Source: Nocardia crassostreae (GTDB lineage: Bacteria; Actinomycetota; Actinomycetes; Mycobacteriales; Mycobacteriaceae). Taken from it: 64,000 nt of DNA. Under the pieces are notes generated by a model. The model saw only the letters and a program-made list of their open reading frames with translations, did not search any database and was not told where the DNA came from. Below, one piece after another: positions 54,664 through 63,512 of the stretch. Position numbers and translations under genes: made by a program. The DNA lies in assembly GCF_001613405.1 (NCBI RefSeq), contig NZ_BDCH01000013.1:1-64000 (forward strand). Direction: 5' to 3'. Numbering within the stretch: position 1 is the first letter of the stretch; each line of letters starts with the position of its first letter.

Positions 54664-55182
54664 TCAGCGCAGGAGATCGGGGACGAGGACCCGGGTATCG
54701 GGGACGAAGGGCCAGGCCGGATCGTCGAGGTGGGCGCGGAGTTCCGCATCGGTCCACCACCAGCCGTCCACGATCTCCTCGGGCTGGTGCCGGATGGGGC
54801 CGTCGTAGCGGATTTCGTACGCGAAGAGGTGGCAGCGCATGGGGCGGCCCGCCCAGATGCCATCCCAGGAGGCGGTGACGAGGGGGCGGGGACGGTCGTC
54901 GCCGGGAGCCAGGTCGATGCCCAGCTCCTCCGAGAGTTCGCGGACGGCCGCCTCGGCCGGATCCTCGCCCGGGGCGAGGACGCCGCCCGCCAGACAGTCG
55001 TGCATACCCGCGAAGACGGCCTTGGTGTCGGTGCGCTGGTGGACGTAGACGCGGGCGCCGTCACCCGAGCGGACCAGCACGCCCGCACTGGCGTGCCAGA
55101 TGCCCTCGGCGTAGACGACGGCGCGCTCCTCGGCGCCGATCTCCCGGCCCGCGGCGTCGTACACCGCGATCATCTCCGCCAT
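54664..55182 (-). CDS. Nudix hydrolase
   Basis: A 172-residue protein from ATG 55182 (MAEMIAVYDAAGREIG), after GGAAGGAG. The Nudix box GGVLAPGEDPAEAAVRELSEELGI has every required residue (GX5EX7REUXEEXGU). The start DAAGREIGAEERAVVYAEGIWHASAGVLV resembles isopentenyl-diphosphate isomerase-like and YfcD-type Nudix enzymes, which hydrolyse nucleoside diphosphate derivatives. The precise substrate is open. Confidence 0.92.
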   Translation of the reverse strand: MAEMIAVYDAAGREIGAEERAVVYAEGIWHASAGVLVRSGDGARVYVHQRTDTKAVFAGMHDCLAGGVLAPGEDPAEAAVRELSEELGIDLAPGDDRPRPLVTASWDGIWAGRPMRCHLFAYEIRYDGPIRHQPEEIVDGWWWTDAELRAHLDDPAWPFVPDTRVLVPDLLR

Positions 55183-55352
55183 GCGGCGCTCCTTCCCGTG
55201 GCACACCGCTACCCGGCGGTTCATCAGCACCCTAGCGATCACACGCGAGGCGGTGGGCGCGGGCGTAGCCTCTTCATGCACAACCGTTTTCGGCGGGCGC
55301 GGGAATCACCGCGGCGGCGGGCGCGGGAGAAGCCGTCGGAGAGGACGAAACC

Positions 55353-55730
55353 GTGCCGCTGCCGCAGACTCTGGCCAGGTTCAACCGGGTGGTCACCAAT
55401 CCCGTCCTGGGGGTGATGGCGCGGGTGGCGCCCGGCTTCGGGATCGTGGTCCATCGCGGGCGCAGGACCGGGCGGGTGTATCGGTCGCCGGTGCTGGTGT
55501 TCGGGCGCGACGGCGGGTACCGGGTGCCGCTCACCTACGGGCCGAAGGTGGACTGGCTGAAGAATATTCGCGCGGCGGGGGCCTTCGAATTCGAGACGCG
55601 CGGGCGCACGCTGACACTGGTGGATCCGGTGGTGCGCCAGGATGCCCCGGCGTCGTGGGCGCCGCCGCTGGTGCGGCAGGCGCTGGTGGCCATCTCGGCG
55701 GAGTACTACCTGCAAGCCCGCCGGGAGTGA
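55353..55730 (+). CDS. Ddn-like deazaflavin (F420)-dependent nitroreductase family protein
   Basis: A 125-residue split-barrel protein from GTG 55353. The family pattern is clear: FNRVVTNPVLGVMARVAPGFGIVVHRGRRTGRVYRSPVLVF, YRVPLTYGPKVDWLKNIRAAGAF and the ending AISAEYYLQARR. Relatives bind F420H2 and reduce quinones or activate nitroimidazoles. An upstream in-frame region has no better start. It is convergent with a second family member 4 bp away, but the two are too different to be a recent duplication. Confidence 0.88.
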   Translation: MPLPQTLARFNRVVTNPVLGVMARVAPGFGIVVHRGRRTGRVYRSPVLVFGRDGGYRVPLTYGPKVDWLKNIRAAGAFEFETRGRTLTLVDPVVRQDAPASWAPPLVRQALVAISAEYYLQARRE

Positions 55731-55734
55731 CCGC

Positions 55735-56238
55735 TCAGCGCGGCGTCAGGCGGATGACGACGCCGCCCTGCTGCCAGGTCTGGTAGATATCGGCCTTGTT
55801 GGGGCTGCCGTCGGCATTGAAGCCGATGCCGTTGAACTTGGCATTGGTGGGATTGTCGTTGGCGATGATCTCGTAGAGGCGCATGACCGATTCGTTGTCG
55901 GTGGCGACCTCACCATCGGCGGTGCGGCGCGGACCGCCCATGGACACCTGCACCGGGGTGTCCTTGCGAATGTTCTTGACCCACGGCAGCAGCCGGGTGC
56001 CGATCAGGATCTCGCCGTCGTGGCGGGTATAGGCGACCGGAACGTCGTACACCTTGCCGGACTTGCGGCCGGTGACGTGCAGGATGAGCAGTCGTTTGCC
56101 GACGACGGAGGACAGGCCGGGCACGCGCAGCAGGGTGCGCATGAGGGCATTGACGTAGTTCTGATAGCTCGGGACCGGTTCGGGGCCGGTGGTGGACGGG
56201 GTGCCGTACGGGTTGGCGTCGGGGGTTTGCTCGGACAT
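55735..56238 (-). CDS. Ddn-family F420-dependent nitroreductase-like protein, larger form
   Basis: A 167-residue protein from ATG 56238 (MSEQTPDANPYGTPS). Core motifs are YQNYVNALMRTLLRVPGLSSVVGKRLLILHVTGRKSGKVYDVPVAYTRHDGE and RLLPWVKNIRKDTPVQVSMGGPRR, the split-barrel F420-binding pattern. The C-terminal NADGSPNKADIYQTWQQGGVVIRLTP is an addition seen in mycobacterial homologues. An in-frame ATG at 56277 would add 13 residues. The substrate is unknown; quinone protection from one-electron reduction is the best known family role. Confidence 0.88.
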   Translation of the reverse strand: MSEQTPDANPYGTPSTTGPEPVPSYQNYVNALMRTLLRVPGLSSVVGKRLLILHVTGRKSGKVYDVPVAYTRHDGEILIGTRLLPWVKNIRKDTPVQVSMGGPRRTADGEVATDNESVMRLYEIIANDNPTNAKFNGIGFNADGSPNKADIYQTWQQGGVVIRLTPR

Positions 56239-56309
56239 CCGGGTCACCTCGCGGAAATCGTTGTACGGCAGGGGCATACCGCACCGAGTATAGGCCCGTT
56301 ACGAAAAAG

Positions 56310-56346
56310 AGAGTGGCACGGCGGCGGCGACCAGCCGTGCCACTCT
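56310..56346 (-). terminator. Intrinsic terminator of the CocE-type hydrolase gene
   Basis: AGAGTGGCACGGC (56310-56322) pairs with GCCGTGCCACTCT (56334-56346). Read on the reverse strand the 13-bp stem is followed by CTTTTTC, a true U-run, 15 bp after the hydrolase stop at 56362. Confidence 0.9.
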
Positions 56347-56361
56347 TCCCGTTCCCCCGGG

Positions 56362-58419
56362 TCAGTGGATGAACGAACCAGCCGGCGCCAGTGGAACCAC
56401 CAGGCTCGACGGCCACACAGAGTTTCGCTGAATCTGCTGCGACGTGGCCAGCAAACGCGGCAGATCGGTGGGAATCGGCATGGTGGACGGGAATGTCCCG
56501 CTGGTGATGCGCACGCGCAGCGCGTGTCCCGGCTGCAGGGTGTAGAAGGTCGGGCGCAGCTTGATATCCATCTGCACGACCTCGCCCGGGGCGAGGAGCC
56601 GTTCGTTCTCCTTCACGACGGTGTGCTCCGGGGCGTAGACGGTGCCGTCCGGTGCGCGCCAGGTCTTGTCCTCGTCGAGCGTGCGCTGACTCGCCAATTG
56701 CGAACCGCCCGTAATGTTCACGGCGCTGCCGTCGGGCGCCACATCGTCGAGCCATACCTGGAAGGCGGCATCGGTGCCGGTGGAGGAGGCGTACAGGCTG
56801 AGATTGGCCGGTCCGGCCAGCACGGTCGGCTCACTCACCGGGTCCATGGTGTAGCGCAGCCCGGCGGTCGGCTCCTGCACCCATTCCGTGCACGGGTTGT
56901 AGGCATTGAACACCCGGAAGACGAAATCCAGCAGGCCCGCGGTGTACTGGCCGAGACTCTGACGGTTGCACAGGTTGTCGATGCCGGTGTAGTCGAGGCG
57001 ATCCGCGGCGTCGGTCACCACCGGCTTGTCCGCCACCAAGCGGTTGCCGTCGAACCAGCGCTGGGTGACGCTCGCCTGCTCGAACGGGTAGCGGGCGGTA
57101 TCGGCGGCGATATTGTTGGCGTCGATGACATGCAGCGGGGTATCGGTCTCGTCGATGCCATTGGGAATGTCCTTGAGCCAGCGGTCGAACCAGGCCAGGA
57201 TGATCTGATCGGTATCCAGGCGCGAACCCGGGCCGACGCCCAGGCCCGCGTGATACCAAGGGCCCATGAGCAATTGGTAACGACCATCGGCCTGCTGGTC
57301 CGCGGCCATGGGCGCGAACTGGTCGCGGCCCGCCGACAGGTTCTGCAACTGCGAGTAATTGCGCAGCGGCCCTTCCTGATACAGATCCCAGAAGCCGCCC
57401 ACCTGGTACATGGCGATGCCCTTGTCGACCAGATTGCTCAGATCGGTTTCGAAGCGCCGCTCCTGCCACCAGTCGCCGTCGTAGGCCAGCGGACCGCCCG
57501 CATAGGCCTCCAGCAGCAGTTTGATGGTGCTGTCCTGGGAGACGATCGCCTTCAGATGATCGATCAAGGCGGTCAGGAACGTCTGCGGCGACACGATCGC
57601 CGTCATGAACGGCCCCATGAGGCTCAGATACGGCACCATGACCGAGATCGCCGTGAGCAGGATCGGGCTCATGAGCCCGTCGTGGCCGAGCACCTCGTTG
57701 AAGATATTGTTCGGCATCGCCATGGGCACAATGGCTTTCAGCGGCGAATCCGGGCCCACCGCCTGTGCGGTGCGGAAGGCGCTCAGGGCCGGGAACGAAT
57801 AGCCGTACATGCCGACCTTGCCATTGGAGCCGGGCAGCCTGGCCGCCCAATCCACCAGCTGCACACCGTCGAGGCCGTCCTGGCGCGACGCCGGATTCCA
57901 CGCGCCGGTGGAACCGCCGGTGCCGCGCACATCCGCGATCACCTCGATATAGCCGCGCCGCACCAGCATGTCCTGGGCGCTGGTGGCCTGATTGATCACG
58001 CGCCGCACATCGCGCAGCTGATCGGGCAGCGGAATGTGGAAGGTGTCGATGACGCTGGTGATCGCCGCCGTCAGCGCACTGGTGACCGCGCCGTAGGTGG
58101 TGAAGTTGACGACCACCGGGAACTCCCCGGCCGCCCGCTGTCCGGTCGCCGGATCGGTCGGATACCGCACCTCGGCCTGCAACTGGGTGCCGTCCGCGAG
58201 CGGAACCACATGCCCCAGTTCATATCCCACGCCGAACTGCTCGGGCGTGGGCTGATACCCGTCGGGCAGGCCGAAGTTCGCGGGCGCCGTCGGCACCGGT
58301 CCGGCCGTTGGGACCGCGGCCACCGGAGTGGTGCTCGAAACGGTCACCGCCAGCGCGGACAATCCGGCGACGGTCAAAGCGACGAGCCGGGAGCGGCGCG
58401 GCCTGGACTTGCTACTCAA
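56362..58419 (-). CDS. Secreted CocE/NonD-family hydrolase (X-Pro dipeptidyl-peptidase S15 type)
   Basis: About 685 residues from TTG 58419 (MSSKSRPRRSRLVALTVAGL), chosen as AGAGGTA precedes it just as in the acyl-CoA ligase gene. The signal peptide ends near TTPVAA. The alpha/beta domain has YPTDPATGQRAAGEFPVVVNFTTYG, ADVRGTGGSTGAWNP (Asp), the nucleophile in GMYGYSFPALSA near 205, and GPWYHAGLG (His); a jelly-roll domain from about 480 ends with TLQPGHALRVRITSGTFPS. Family members are cocaine esterase, acyl hydrolases and X-Pro peptidases. An exported ester or amide hydrolase is the safe reading. It is followed by a U-rich terminator. Confidence 0.88.
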   Translation of the reverse strand: MSSKSRPRRSRLVALTVAGLSALAVTVSSTTPVAAVPTAGPVPTAPANFGLPDGYQPTPEQFGVGYELGHVVPLADGTQLQAEVRYPTDPATGQRAAGEFPVVVNFTTYGAVTSALTAAITSVIDTFHIPLPDQLRDVRRVINQATSAQDMLVRRGYIEVIADVRGTGGSTGAWNPASRQDGLDGVQLVDWAARLPGSNGKVGMYGYSFPALSAFRTAQAVGPDSPLKAIVPMAMPNNIFNEVLGHDGLMSPILLTAISVMVPYLSLMGPFMTAIVSPQTFLTALIDHLKAIVSQDSTIKLLLEAYAGGPLAYDGDWWQERRFETDLSNLVDKGIAMYQVGGFWDLYQEGPLRNYSQLQNLSAGRDQFAPMAADQQADGRYQLLMGPWYHAGLGVGPGSRLDTDQIILAWFDRWLKDIPNGIDETDTPLHVIDANNIAADTARYPFEQASVTQRWFDGNRLVADKPVVTDAADRLDYTGIDNLCNRQSLGQYTAGLLDFVFRVFNAYNPCTEWVQEPTAGLRYTMDPVSEPTVLAGPANLSLYASSTGTDAAFQVWLDDVAPDGSAVNITGGSQLASQRTLDEDKTWRAPDGTVYAPEHTVVKENERLLAPGEVVQMDIKLRPTFYTLQPGHALRVRITSGTFPSTMPIPTDLPRLLATSQQIQRNSVWPSSLVVPLAPAGSFIH

Positions 58420-58485
58420 GGAGATACCTCTACGGATGCTCGGGAGACCGCACGGGCGCACACCCGCCGACCTCATCGTCGAATT

Positions 58486-58554
58486 CAGCACACCGCACAA
58501 CCGATATCCCGGGTACCGGCAGTCACCAAGACTGTGCGGTTTCGGGTTGTGCAC
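58486..58554 (-). promoter_or_regulatory. Promoter module A (TTGTGC motifs) of the CocE-type hydrolase gene
   Basis: CAGCACACCGCACAA (58486-58500; on the coding strand TTGTGCGGTGTGCTG) and TTGTGCAC (58547-58554) lie 46 nt apart. The same two elements occur 47 nt apart before the acyl-CoA ligase gene. On the coding strand TTGTGC with a 17-nt spacer to GATGAG could be -35/-10. Confidence 0.6.
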
Positions 58555-58574
58555 TCGACCAAAAATCTGGCGGA

Positions 58575-59759
58575 TTACGGGGCGAAGGCGGTCGATTCGA
58601 GGCGGCGGGCAATGCGGGCCGCGGACAGGGGCATGGCGTCGGTGGGGCGGTGTGGGTCCAGGCCGGTGAGTTCGTGGACGCGGGCCAGGCGGTAGGTGAC
58701 CGTATTGCGGTGGATATTGAGCAGGCGGGCGCTGGCCAGCTGGTTGAAGCCGGTGTCGACGAAGACCTCCAGGGTCTCGGCCAGCAGGGGCTGCGGGTCC
58801 AGGGGTGCGAGGACCGCGGCCAGGCCCGCGCGGGCCGTGCCCCCGGCGGCGACGGTGTACTCGAACATGAGGTCGCCGCGGCGGCACACCACATGCGGGC
58901 GGTCCAGGCAGCGGCCCAGTTCGGCCAGGATGCGGGCCTCGGTGAAGACCGACGGGACCACCGCGCGCGTCGGCGCGATGGTCACACCCACCCAGAACGG
59001 GGCCGGTTGTGCACACTGCCCAGCGGGCGGCACGGGCAGGCGGGCGGCGAGGGCGGCCGCGGTGGCGGTGCCGTCATCGCCGGGTTGCAGGGGGAGCAGG
59101 GCCGTCCAGCCGCCGCTGTCCAGGCGCAGGAACACGCCCGGAATGGCCTCGATGCGGTGGCGCAGTTCGCTGGTCTCCGCGCCGCGCGCCGCGCCGAAGC
59201 GGAAGACCGCCACCAGGAAGGAATCGGGGACCGCGATGGCCGGTTCATCCGCCCATTCGATGGGGTCGCGGCCGGTGAGCAGGGCATCGGCAATGGCGCG
59301 GCGGCGTTCCAGGAGTTCCCAGCGCGGATCGTGCACGCGCCGCACCACCGCGGTGGCGATGCGCGTGGTGATCATGGTGATGTAGTGCAGCATCTGCAGC
59401 GCGGAATCGCTGAGCAGTTCGCGTTCCTCGCCGGTGGCGGCGGCGCGGATCTCGTTCCAGATGTAGTCCGCGCCCGCGCTGTAGCGGCCGATCACCTCTT
59501 CCAGGGGTTCGCCGTCGCGCACCCGGCCGAGCGCGATCTCCACCACCTCGCGGGTGTCCTCCTCGGCGGGCAGGACGCTGCTGCGCAGATAGTCGAAGAA
59601 CAGGTCGACATTGAGCTTCACGCCCCGCTCGAAACCGCCCGCCACCAGCGTGTGCGGCAGATTGCGGTACGGCGGCATCGCGGCCGGGATCTCGTCCCGT
59701 ACCGCGACCGCGCGCCGATACAGCTCCTCGAGCACTCGGTCCCGGATTCGCGCTTGCAT
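58575..59759 (-). CDS. PucR-type helix-turn-helix regulator
   Basis: A 394-residue regulator. The N-terminal 170 residues hold a helical sensor region (PYRNLPHTLVAGGFERGVKL, DYIWNEIRAAATGEERELL), followed by a GGDEF-like core and a C-terminal PucR helix-turn-helix: ETLEVFVDTGFNQLASARLL, NIHRNTVTYRLARVHELTGLDP. It differs from the PucR protein at 23.6 kb, lacking the PurC-like N-domain. It is the second gene of the acyl-CoA ligase operon (10 bp gap) and sits upstream of the CocE-type hydrolase gene, so control of both promoters is likely. Confidence 0.9.
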   Translation of the reverse strand: MQARIRDRVLEELYRRAVAVRDEIPAAMPPYRNLPHTLVAGGFERGVKLNVDLFFDYLRSSVLPAEEDTREVVEIALGRVRDGEPLEEVIGRYSAGADYIWNEIRAAATGEERELLSDSALQMLHYITMITTRIATAVVRRVHDPRWELLERRRAIADALLTGRDPIEWADEPAIAVPDSFLVAVFRFGAARGAETSELRHRIEAIPGVFLRLDSGGWTALLPLQPGDDGTATAAALAARLPVPPAGQCAQPAPFWVGVTIAPTRAVVPSVFTEARILAELGRCLDRPHVVCRRGDLMFEYTVAAGGTARAGLAAVLAPLDPQPLLAETLEVFVDTGFNQLASARLLNIHRNTVTYRLARVHELTGLDPHRPTDAMPLSAARIARRLESTAFAP

Positions 59760-59769
59760 GACTCTTCTA

Positions 59770-61578
59770 CTACCCGTACAGCGAATCGATAGTAGCCGCG
59801 TACGCGGTAGCTATTGGTTTGCGCCTCAGTTTTCCGGTGGCCGTGAGGCAATCGCTGCCCGGGGTCCACACCTCCGGGAGCACCGCGAACTTCTTGATCT
59901 GTTCCACCCGGGAGAGCTTGGAATTCGCGGCATCAACGCCTTCTTGCAGGGCCTTCACGACAATCGGGTCCTGTGCGAGGGCGGCAATGCTCCGGTCCGA
60001 TAGCTGGTGGCGCTCGGCGAAGGCGGCGACCAGATCGGGGTCGAGCAGGATGAGCGCGGTGTTGTACGGACGGTTGTCGCCGATGGCCACCACGGTGCCC
60101 GCCAGGGGCGTGTTCTCGGTGACGGTGTTCTCGATATTGGTGGGCGACATGTTCTTGCCCGCCGCATTGATGATGAGTTCCTTCTTGCGATCCACGATCT
60201 TCAGGAAGCCGTCGGTGTCGATCTCGCCGATATCGCCGGTGTGCAGCCAGCCGTCGGCGTCGATGGTCTCGGCGGTCTTCTCGGGGGCATTGCGGTAGCC
60301 GCGCATGACCATCTTGCCGCGCACCAGGACCTCGCCGTCGGGGGCGATGCTGATCTCGGAGCCGGGCAGCGGCTTGCCGACGGTGCCGATCTTGATGCGC
60401 GGATGGCGGGACAGGGTGGCCCCCGCGGTGCATTCGGTCATGCCGTAGCCCTCGCACAGCGGCAGGCCCAGGCCGAGGAAGAACTCGTGGGTGTCGTGCG
60501 GGATAGGGGCCGAACCGGTGACGGCCACGCGGACCTTGTCCAGGCCGAGGCGTTCGCGAATGGTGGCCAGCACCAGGCGGTCGGCCAGTTCGAACTGCGT
60601 CCGCTCGAGGAATCCTCGGGTGCGGCCGTCGGATTCGGCGCGGGCGCGGGCGCGGGCGCGGCCCGTGCGGATGGCCCAGTCCACCAGGCGGCGCTTGAAC
60701 GGGCTGGGCTCGGCGGCGAAGCGGGCCTCCAGGGCGGCCTTGACCTTGACCCAGACGCGCGGGACGCCCAGGAAAACCGACGGGTGGACCTCGGTGAGCG
60801 CCTCGGCGACCTGCTTGAGATCGGGGACCGTGGTGATCTGGCCGCCGGTCAGCATGAACAGGTAGTGCGCGAACCAGCGGTTGGCGGCGTGCGCGTCCGG
60901 GAGATAGGAGACGACCTTGTCCTCGGGGCCGCCGCCACCGAATTCCTCGATGAACCGGGCGTTCTCGATGAAATTGGTGTGGGTGAGCTCCACGCCCTTG
61001 GGCGGGCCGGTGGTGCCGGAGGTGTAGACGATGGTGAGCAGGTTCTCGGGATCGACCGCGCGCCAAGTGGTCTCGAAATCGAAATCGCCGGGAGCGAGGG
61101 CCTCGATGTCGGCGAGGGCGCGGGCGCCCTCGGGGGCGTCGTCGACGCACAGGATGTGCTCGACCGTAATTCCTTGCGCAGCAGCCTTTTCCACGGCCGC
61201 GAGAATCTGCGGTGCGAATTGGCGTTCACAGATGACGGCCTTGTTTCCGGCATTGCCGAATTGGTAGGCGAGCAGATCCACCGGGTTGGTGTTGTACACC
61301 GAGAACGGGGTGGCGCCGGTGTGCAGGACGGCGGTGTCGCAGAGGTGGAATTCGGGGCGATTGGTCATCATGAGCGCGACGGTGTCGCCGTGGCCGATGC
61401 CGAGGGCCGCGAGCCCGGAGGCGATGGAGCGGACTCGCTCGCCGTATTCGCGCCAGGTGATCGCGACCGAGCCGCCGAGGGTGCGCAGGGCGACCTGGTC
61501 GGGATAGCGTGCGACATTCGCCTGGAATGCCTCGACCAGCGTGCGCGGGCCCGGCCCCGCGGAATTCGTTGAACTCAC
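59770..61578 (-). CDS. Long-chain fatty acyl-CoA ligase (FadD type)
   Basis: A 602-residue AMP-binding enzyme of the long-chain (FACL/FadD15-like) group, from GTG 61578 after AGAGGTA. ATP loop: [24 protein letters not shown]; gate region [14 protein letters not shown]; adenylate motif [27 protein letters not shown]; catalytic lysine region near [12 protein letters not shown]. It makes acyl-CoA from a fatty acid, ATP and CoA. It is co-transcribed with a PucR regulator and shares its promoter module with the secreted CocE-type hydrolase, suggesting that an ester is hydrolysed outside and the released acid is activated inside. Confidence 0.93.
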   Translation of the reverse strand: MSSTNSAGPGPRTLVEAFQANVARYPDQVALRTLGGSVAITWREYGERVRSIASGLAALGIGHGDTVALMMTNRPEFHLCDTAVLHTGATPFSVYNTNPVDLLAYQFGNAGNKAVICERQFAPQILAAVEKAAAQGITVEHILCVDDAPEGARALADIEALAPGDFDFETTWRAVDPENLLTIVYTSGTTGPPKGVELTHTNFIENARFIEEFGGGGPEDKVVSYLPDAHAANRWFAHYLFMLTGGQITTVPDLKQVAEALTEVHPSVFLGVPRVWVKVKAALEARFAAEPSPFKRRLVDWAIRTGRARARARAESDGRTRGFLERTQFELADRLVLATIRERLGLDKVRVAVTGSAPIPHDTHEFFLGLGLPLCEGYGMTECTAGATLSRHPRIKIGTVGKPLPGSEISIAPDGEVLVRGKMVMRGYRNAPEKTAETIDADGWLHTGDIGEIDTDGFLKIVDRKKELIINAAGKNMSPTNIENTVTENTPLAGTVVAIGDNRPYNTALILLDPDLVAAFAERHQLSDRSIAALAQDPIVVKALQEGVDAANSKLSRVEQIKKFAVLPEVWTPGSDCLTATGKLRRKPIATAYAATIDSLYG

Positions 61579-61631
61579 GACCTACCTCTGGATCAAACGT
61601 TCGAGGGCGTGTCGGCCCTCACAATGCCATC

Positions 61632-61710
61632 CAGCACACCGCACAAACGTGCGCCGGGTCCAGGGGCAATGGACAAGACCTGGGCTGATCGACTTGTGCA
61701 CGCTGCACAA
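61632..61710. promoter_or_regulatory. Promoter module B and 17-bp palindrome between the acyl-CoA ligase gene and glnA
   Basis: CAGCACACCGCACAA (61632-61646) and TTGTGCAC (61694-61701) repeat the arrangement found upstream of the CocE-type hydrolase. The second element extends here to a perfect palindrome TTGTGCA-CGC-TGCACAA (61694-61710). The region 61579-61878 also contains the start of glnA. Confidence 0.6.
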
Positions 61711-61878
61711 TGCGCTCTGGTGACAACTGATTTCGTGAGGGCCGGGCAACTCCCGGGGTACGTCCAAAGTTCAGACACATCGCGAACCGGCGGCACGCGT
61801 GCGCGACTCGCGACGGCTCTCACCGGAGCCCGACCGGGCCGTCCGATTGGGTGGGCGCGGCTGTGTGAGGAGCCAGCG

Positions 61879-63315
61879 GTGATCACCCCTACTACCAACG
61901 GAGTTCTGGACTACATCAACGCCGAGGAAGTCGAATACGTCGACATCCGCTTCTGCGATGTCCCCGGCGTCCAGCAGCACTTCTCGATTCCCGCCAAGAT
62001 GTTCGGCGAAGACCTGGTCGAGAACGGCATCGCGTTCGACGGTTCGTCGGTGCGCGGCTTCCAGGCCATCCACGAATCCGACATGCTGCTACTGCCGGAT
62101 CTGACCACGGCCCAGCTGGATTCGTTCCGGCTCGCCAAAACCCTCAATATCAACTGTTTCGTCGCCGACCCGCACACCCGCGTCGCCTACAGCCGCGACC
62201 CCCGCAATGTGGCCCGCAAGGCCGAGGAATACCTGCGCTCCACCAGCATTGCCGACACCGCCTACTTCGGCCTCGAGGCCGAGTTCTACATCTTCGACAG
62301 CGTCCGCTACGACACCGCCATGAACGGCGCCTTCTACGAGGTCGACTCCTCCTCCGCCGACTGGAACACCGGCGCCAAGACCAATGCCGACGGCACCCCC
62401 AACCGCGGCTACAAGGTCCGCCCCAAAGGCGGCTACTTCCCCGTCGCCCCCTACGACCACGATGTCGACCTCCGCGACCACATGTGCACCAACCTCCAGC
62501 ACGCCGGTTTCGAACTGGAGAAAGGCCATCACGAAGTAGGCACCGCGGGCCAAGCCGAAATCAACTACCGCTTCAACACCCTCCTGGCCGCCGCCGACGA
62601 CCTCCAGCTCTACAAATACATCATCAAGAACACCGCCTGGGCCTACGGAAAAACCGTCACCTTCATGCCCAAACCCCTCTTCGGCGACAATGGCTCCGGC
62701 ATGCACGTCCACCAATCCCTGTGGAAAGACGGCTCCCCCCTCTTCTACGACGAAGCAGGCTACGCGGGCCTGTCCGACCTGGCCCGCCACTACATAGGCG
62801 GCCTCCTCCACCACGCCCCCTCCCTCCTGGCCTTCACCAACCCGACGGTGAACTCCTACAAACGCCTCGTCCCCGGCTACGAGGCCCCCGTGAACCTCGT
62901 CTACTCCCAACGCAACCGCTCCGCCGCAGTCCGAATCCCGGTAACCGGCACCAGCGCCAGCGCCAAACGCCTCGAATTCCGCTGCCCCGACTCCTCCGGC
63001 AACCCCTACCTCTCCTTCGCCGCCATGATGATGGCAGGCCTGGACGGCATCACCAACAAAATCGAACCCGCCCTCCCCATAGACAAAGACCTCTACGAAC
63101 TGACCCCCGAAGAATCCGCCGAAGTAATCCAAACCCCGGGCAGCCTCGACGCAGTAATCGACCGCCTCGAATCCGACCACGAATACCTCACAGCAGGCGG
63201 CGTCTTCACCGAAGACCTCATCGAAATCTGGATCCGCCTCAAACGAGACACCGAAATAGCCGAAATCAACGTCCGCCCCCACCCCTACGAATTCGACCTC
63301 TACTTCGACGTCTGA
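61879..63315 (+). CDS. glnA: Glutamine synthetase type I
   Basis: A 478-residue dodecameric enzyme making glutamine from glutamate, ammonia and ATP; length equals mycobacterial GlnA1. GTG 61879 follows GAGGAGCC at close spacing. Signatures: [17 protein letters not shown] near residue 55, [12 protein letters not shown] (metal ligands), [18 protein letters not shown], the flap [17 protein letters not shown], and the adenylylation site tyrosine in [10 protein letters not shown] near 406, so activity is likely controlled by GlnE. It is the type I-beta form. It may use the ammonia released by the pyrimidine operon, although the two loci are 11 kb apart. Confidence 0.95.
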   Translation: MITPTTNGVLDYINAEEVEYVDIRFCDVPGVQQHFSIPAKMFGEDLVENGIAFDGSSVRGFQAIHESDMLLLPDLTTAQLDSFRLAKTLNINCFVADPHTRVAYSRDPRNVARKAEEYLRSTSIADTAYFGLEAEFYIFDSVRYDTAMNGAFYEVDSSSADWNTGAKTNADGTPNRGYKVRPKGGYFPVAPYDHDVDLRDHMCTNLQHAGFELEKGHHEVGTAGQAEINYRFNTLLAAADDLQLYKYIIKNTAWAYGKTVTFMPKPLFGDNGSGMHVHQSLWKDGSPLFYDEAGYAGLSDLARHYIGGLLHHAPSLLAFTNPTVNSYKRLVPGYEAPVNLVYSQRNRSAAVRIPVTGTSASAKRLEFRCPDSSGNPYLSFAAMMMAGLDGITNKIEPALPIDKDLYELTPEESAEVIQTPGSLDAVIDRLESDHEYLTAGGVFTEDLIEIWIRLKRDTEIAEINVRPHPYEFDLYFDV

Positions 63316-63320
63316 TCACC

Positions 63321-63446
63321 TCACTCCACCGATCCGTGCGGCACGATCCACTTCTGCCGCAAGGCCGGAAAGGCGTCCGCGATGAGTTCGAAGTGTTTGT
63401 CGTAGTGCAGCACGGTGGCGTCGTGATGACGAGCGTCTTCGCAGGT
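63321..63446 (-). pseudogene. C-terminal remnant of a PIN-domain (VapC-type) ribonuclease
   Basis: About 40 codons ending at 63321 read CEDARHHDATVLHYDKHFEL followed by ALRQKWIVPHGSVE. The HDATVLHYDKxF block with its two aspartates, and the W-VPxGS end, are the C-terminal half of actinobacterial VapC toxins. No N-terminal half with the first catalytic aspartate, and no antitoxin, is seen; the upstream part of the frame (63447-63539) is unrelated. It is a decayed toxin gene. Confidence 0.6.
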
Positions 63447-63512
63447 CAGAACCCCTGGAGAGGGTGAGCTCCGGAAGATCGGATAAGGTGCGCTCGCTGA
63501 ACGAGGGAGACC

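Noticed and set aside
58447..58560. A start for the CocE-type hydrolase upstream of 58419
   Set aside because: Upstream residues lack signal-peptide character, run through the promoter module, and the TTG start has the same AGAGGTA context as the acyl-CoA ligase gene.
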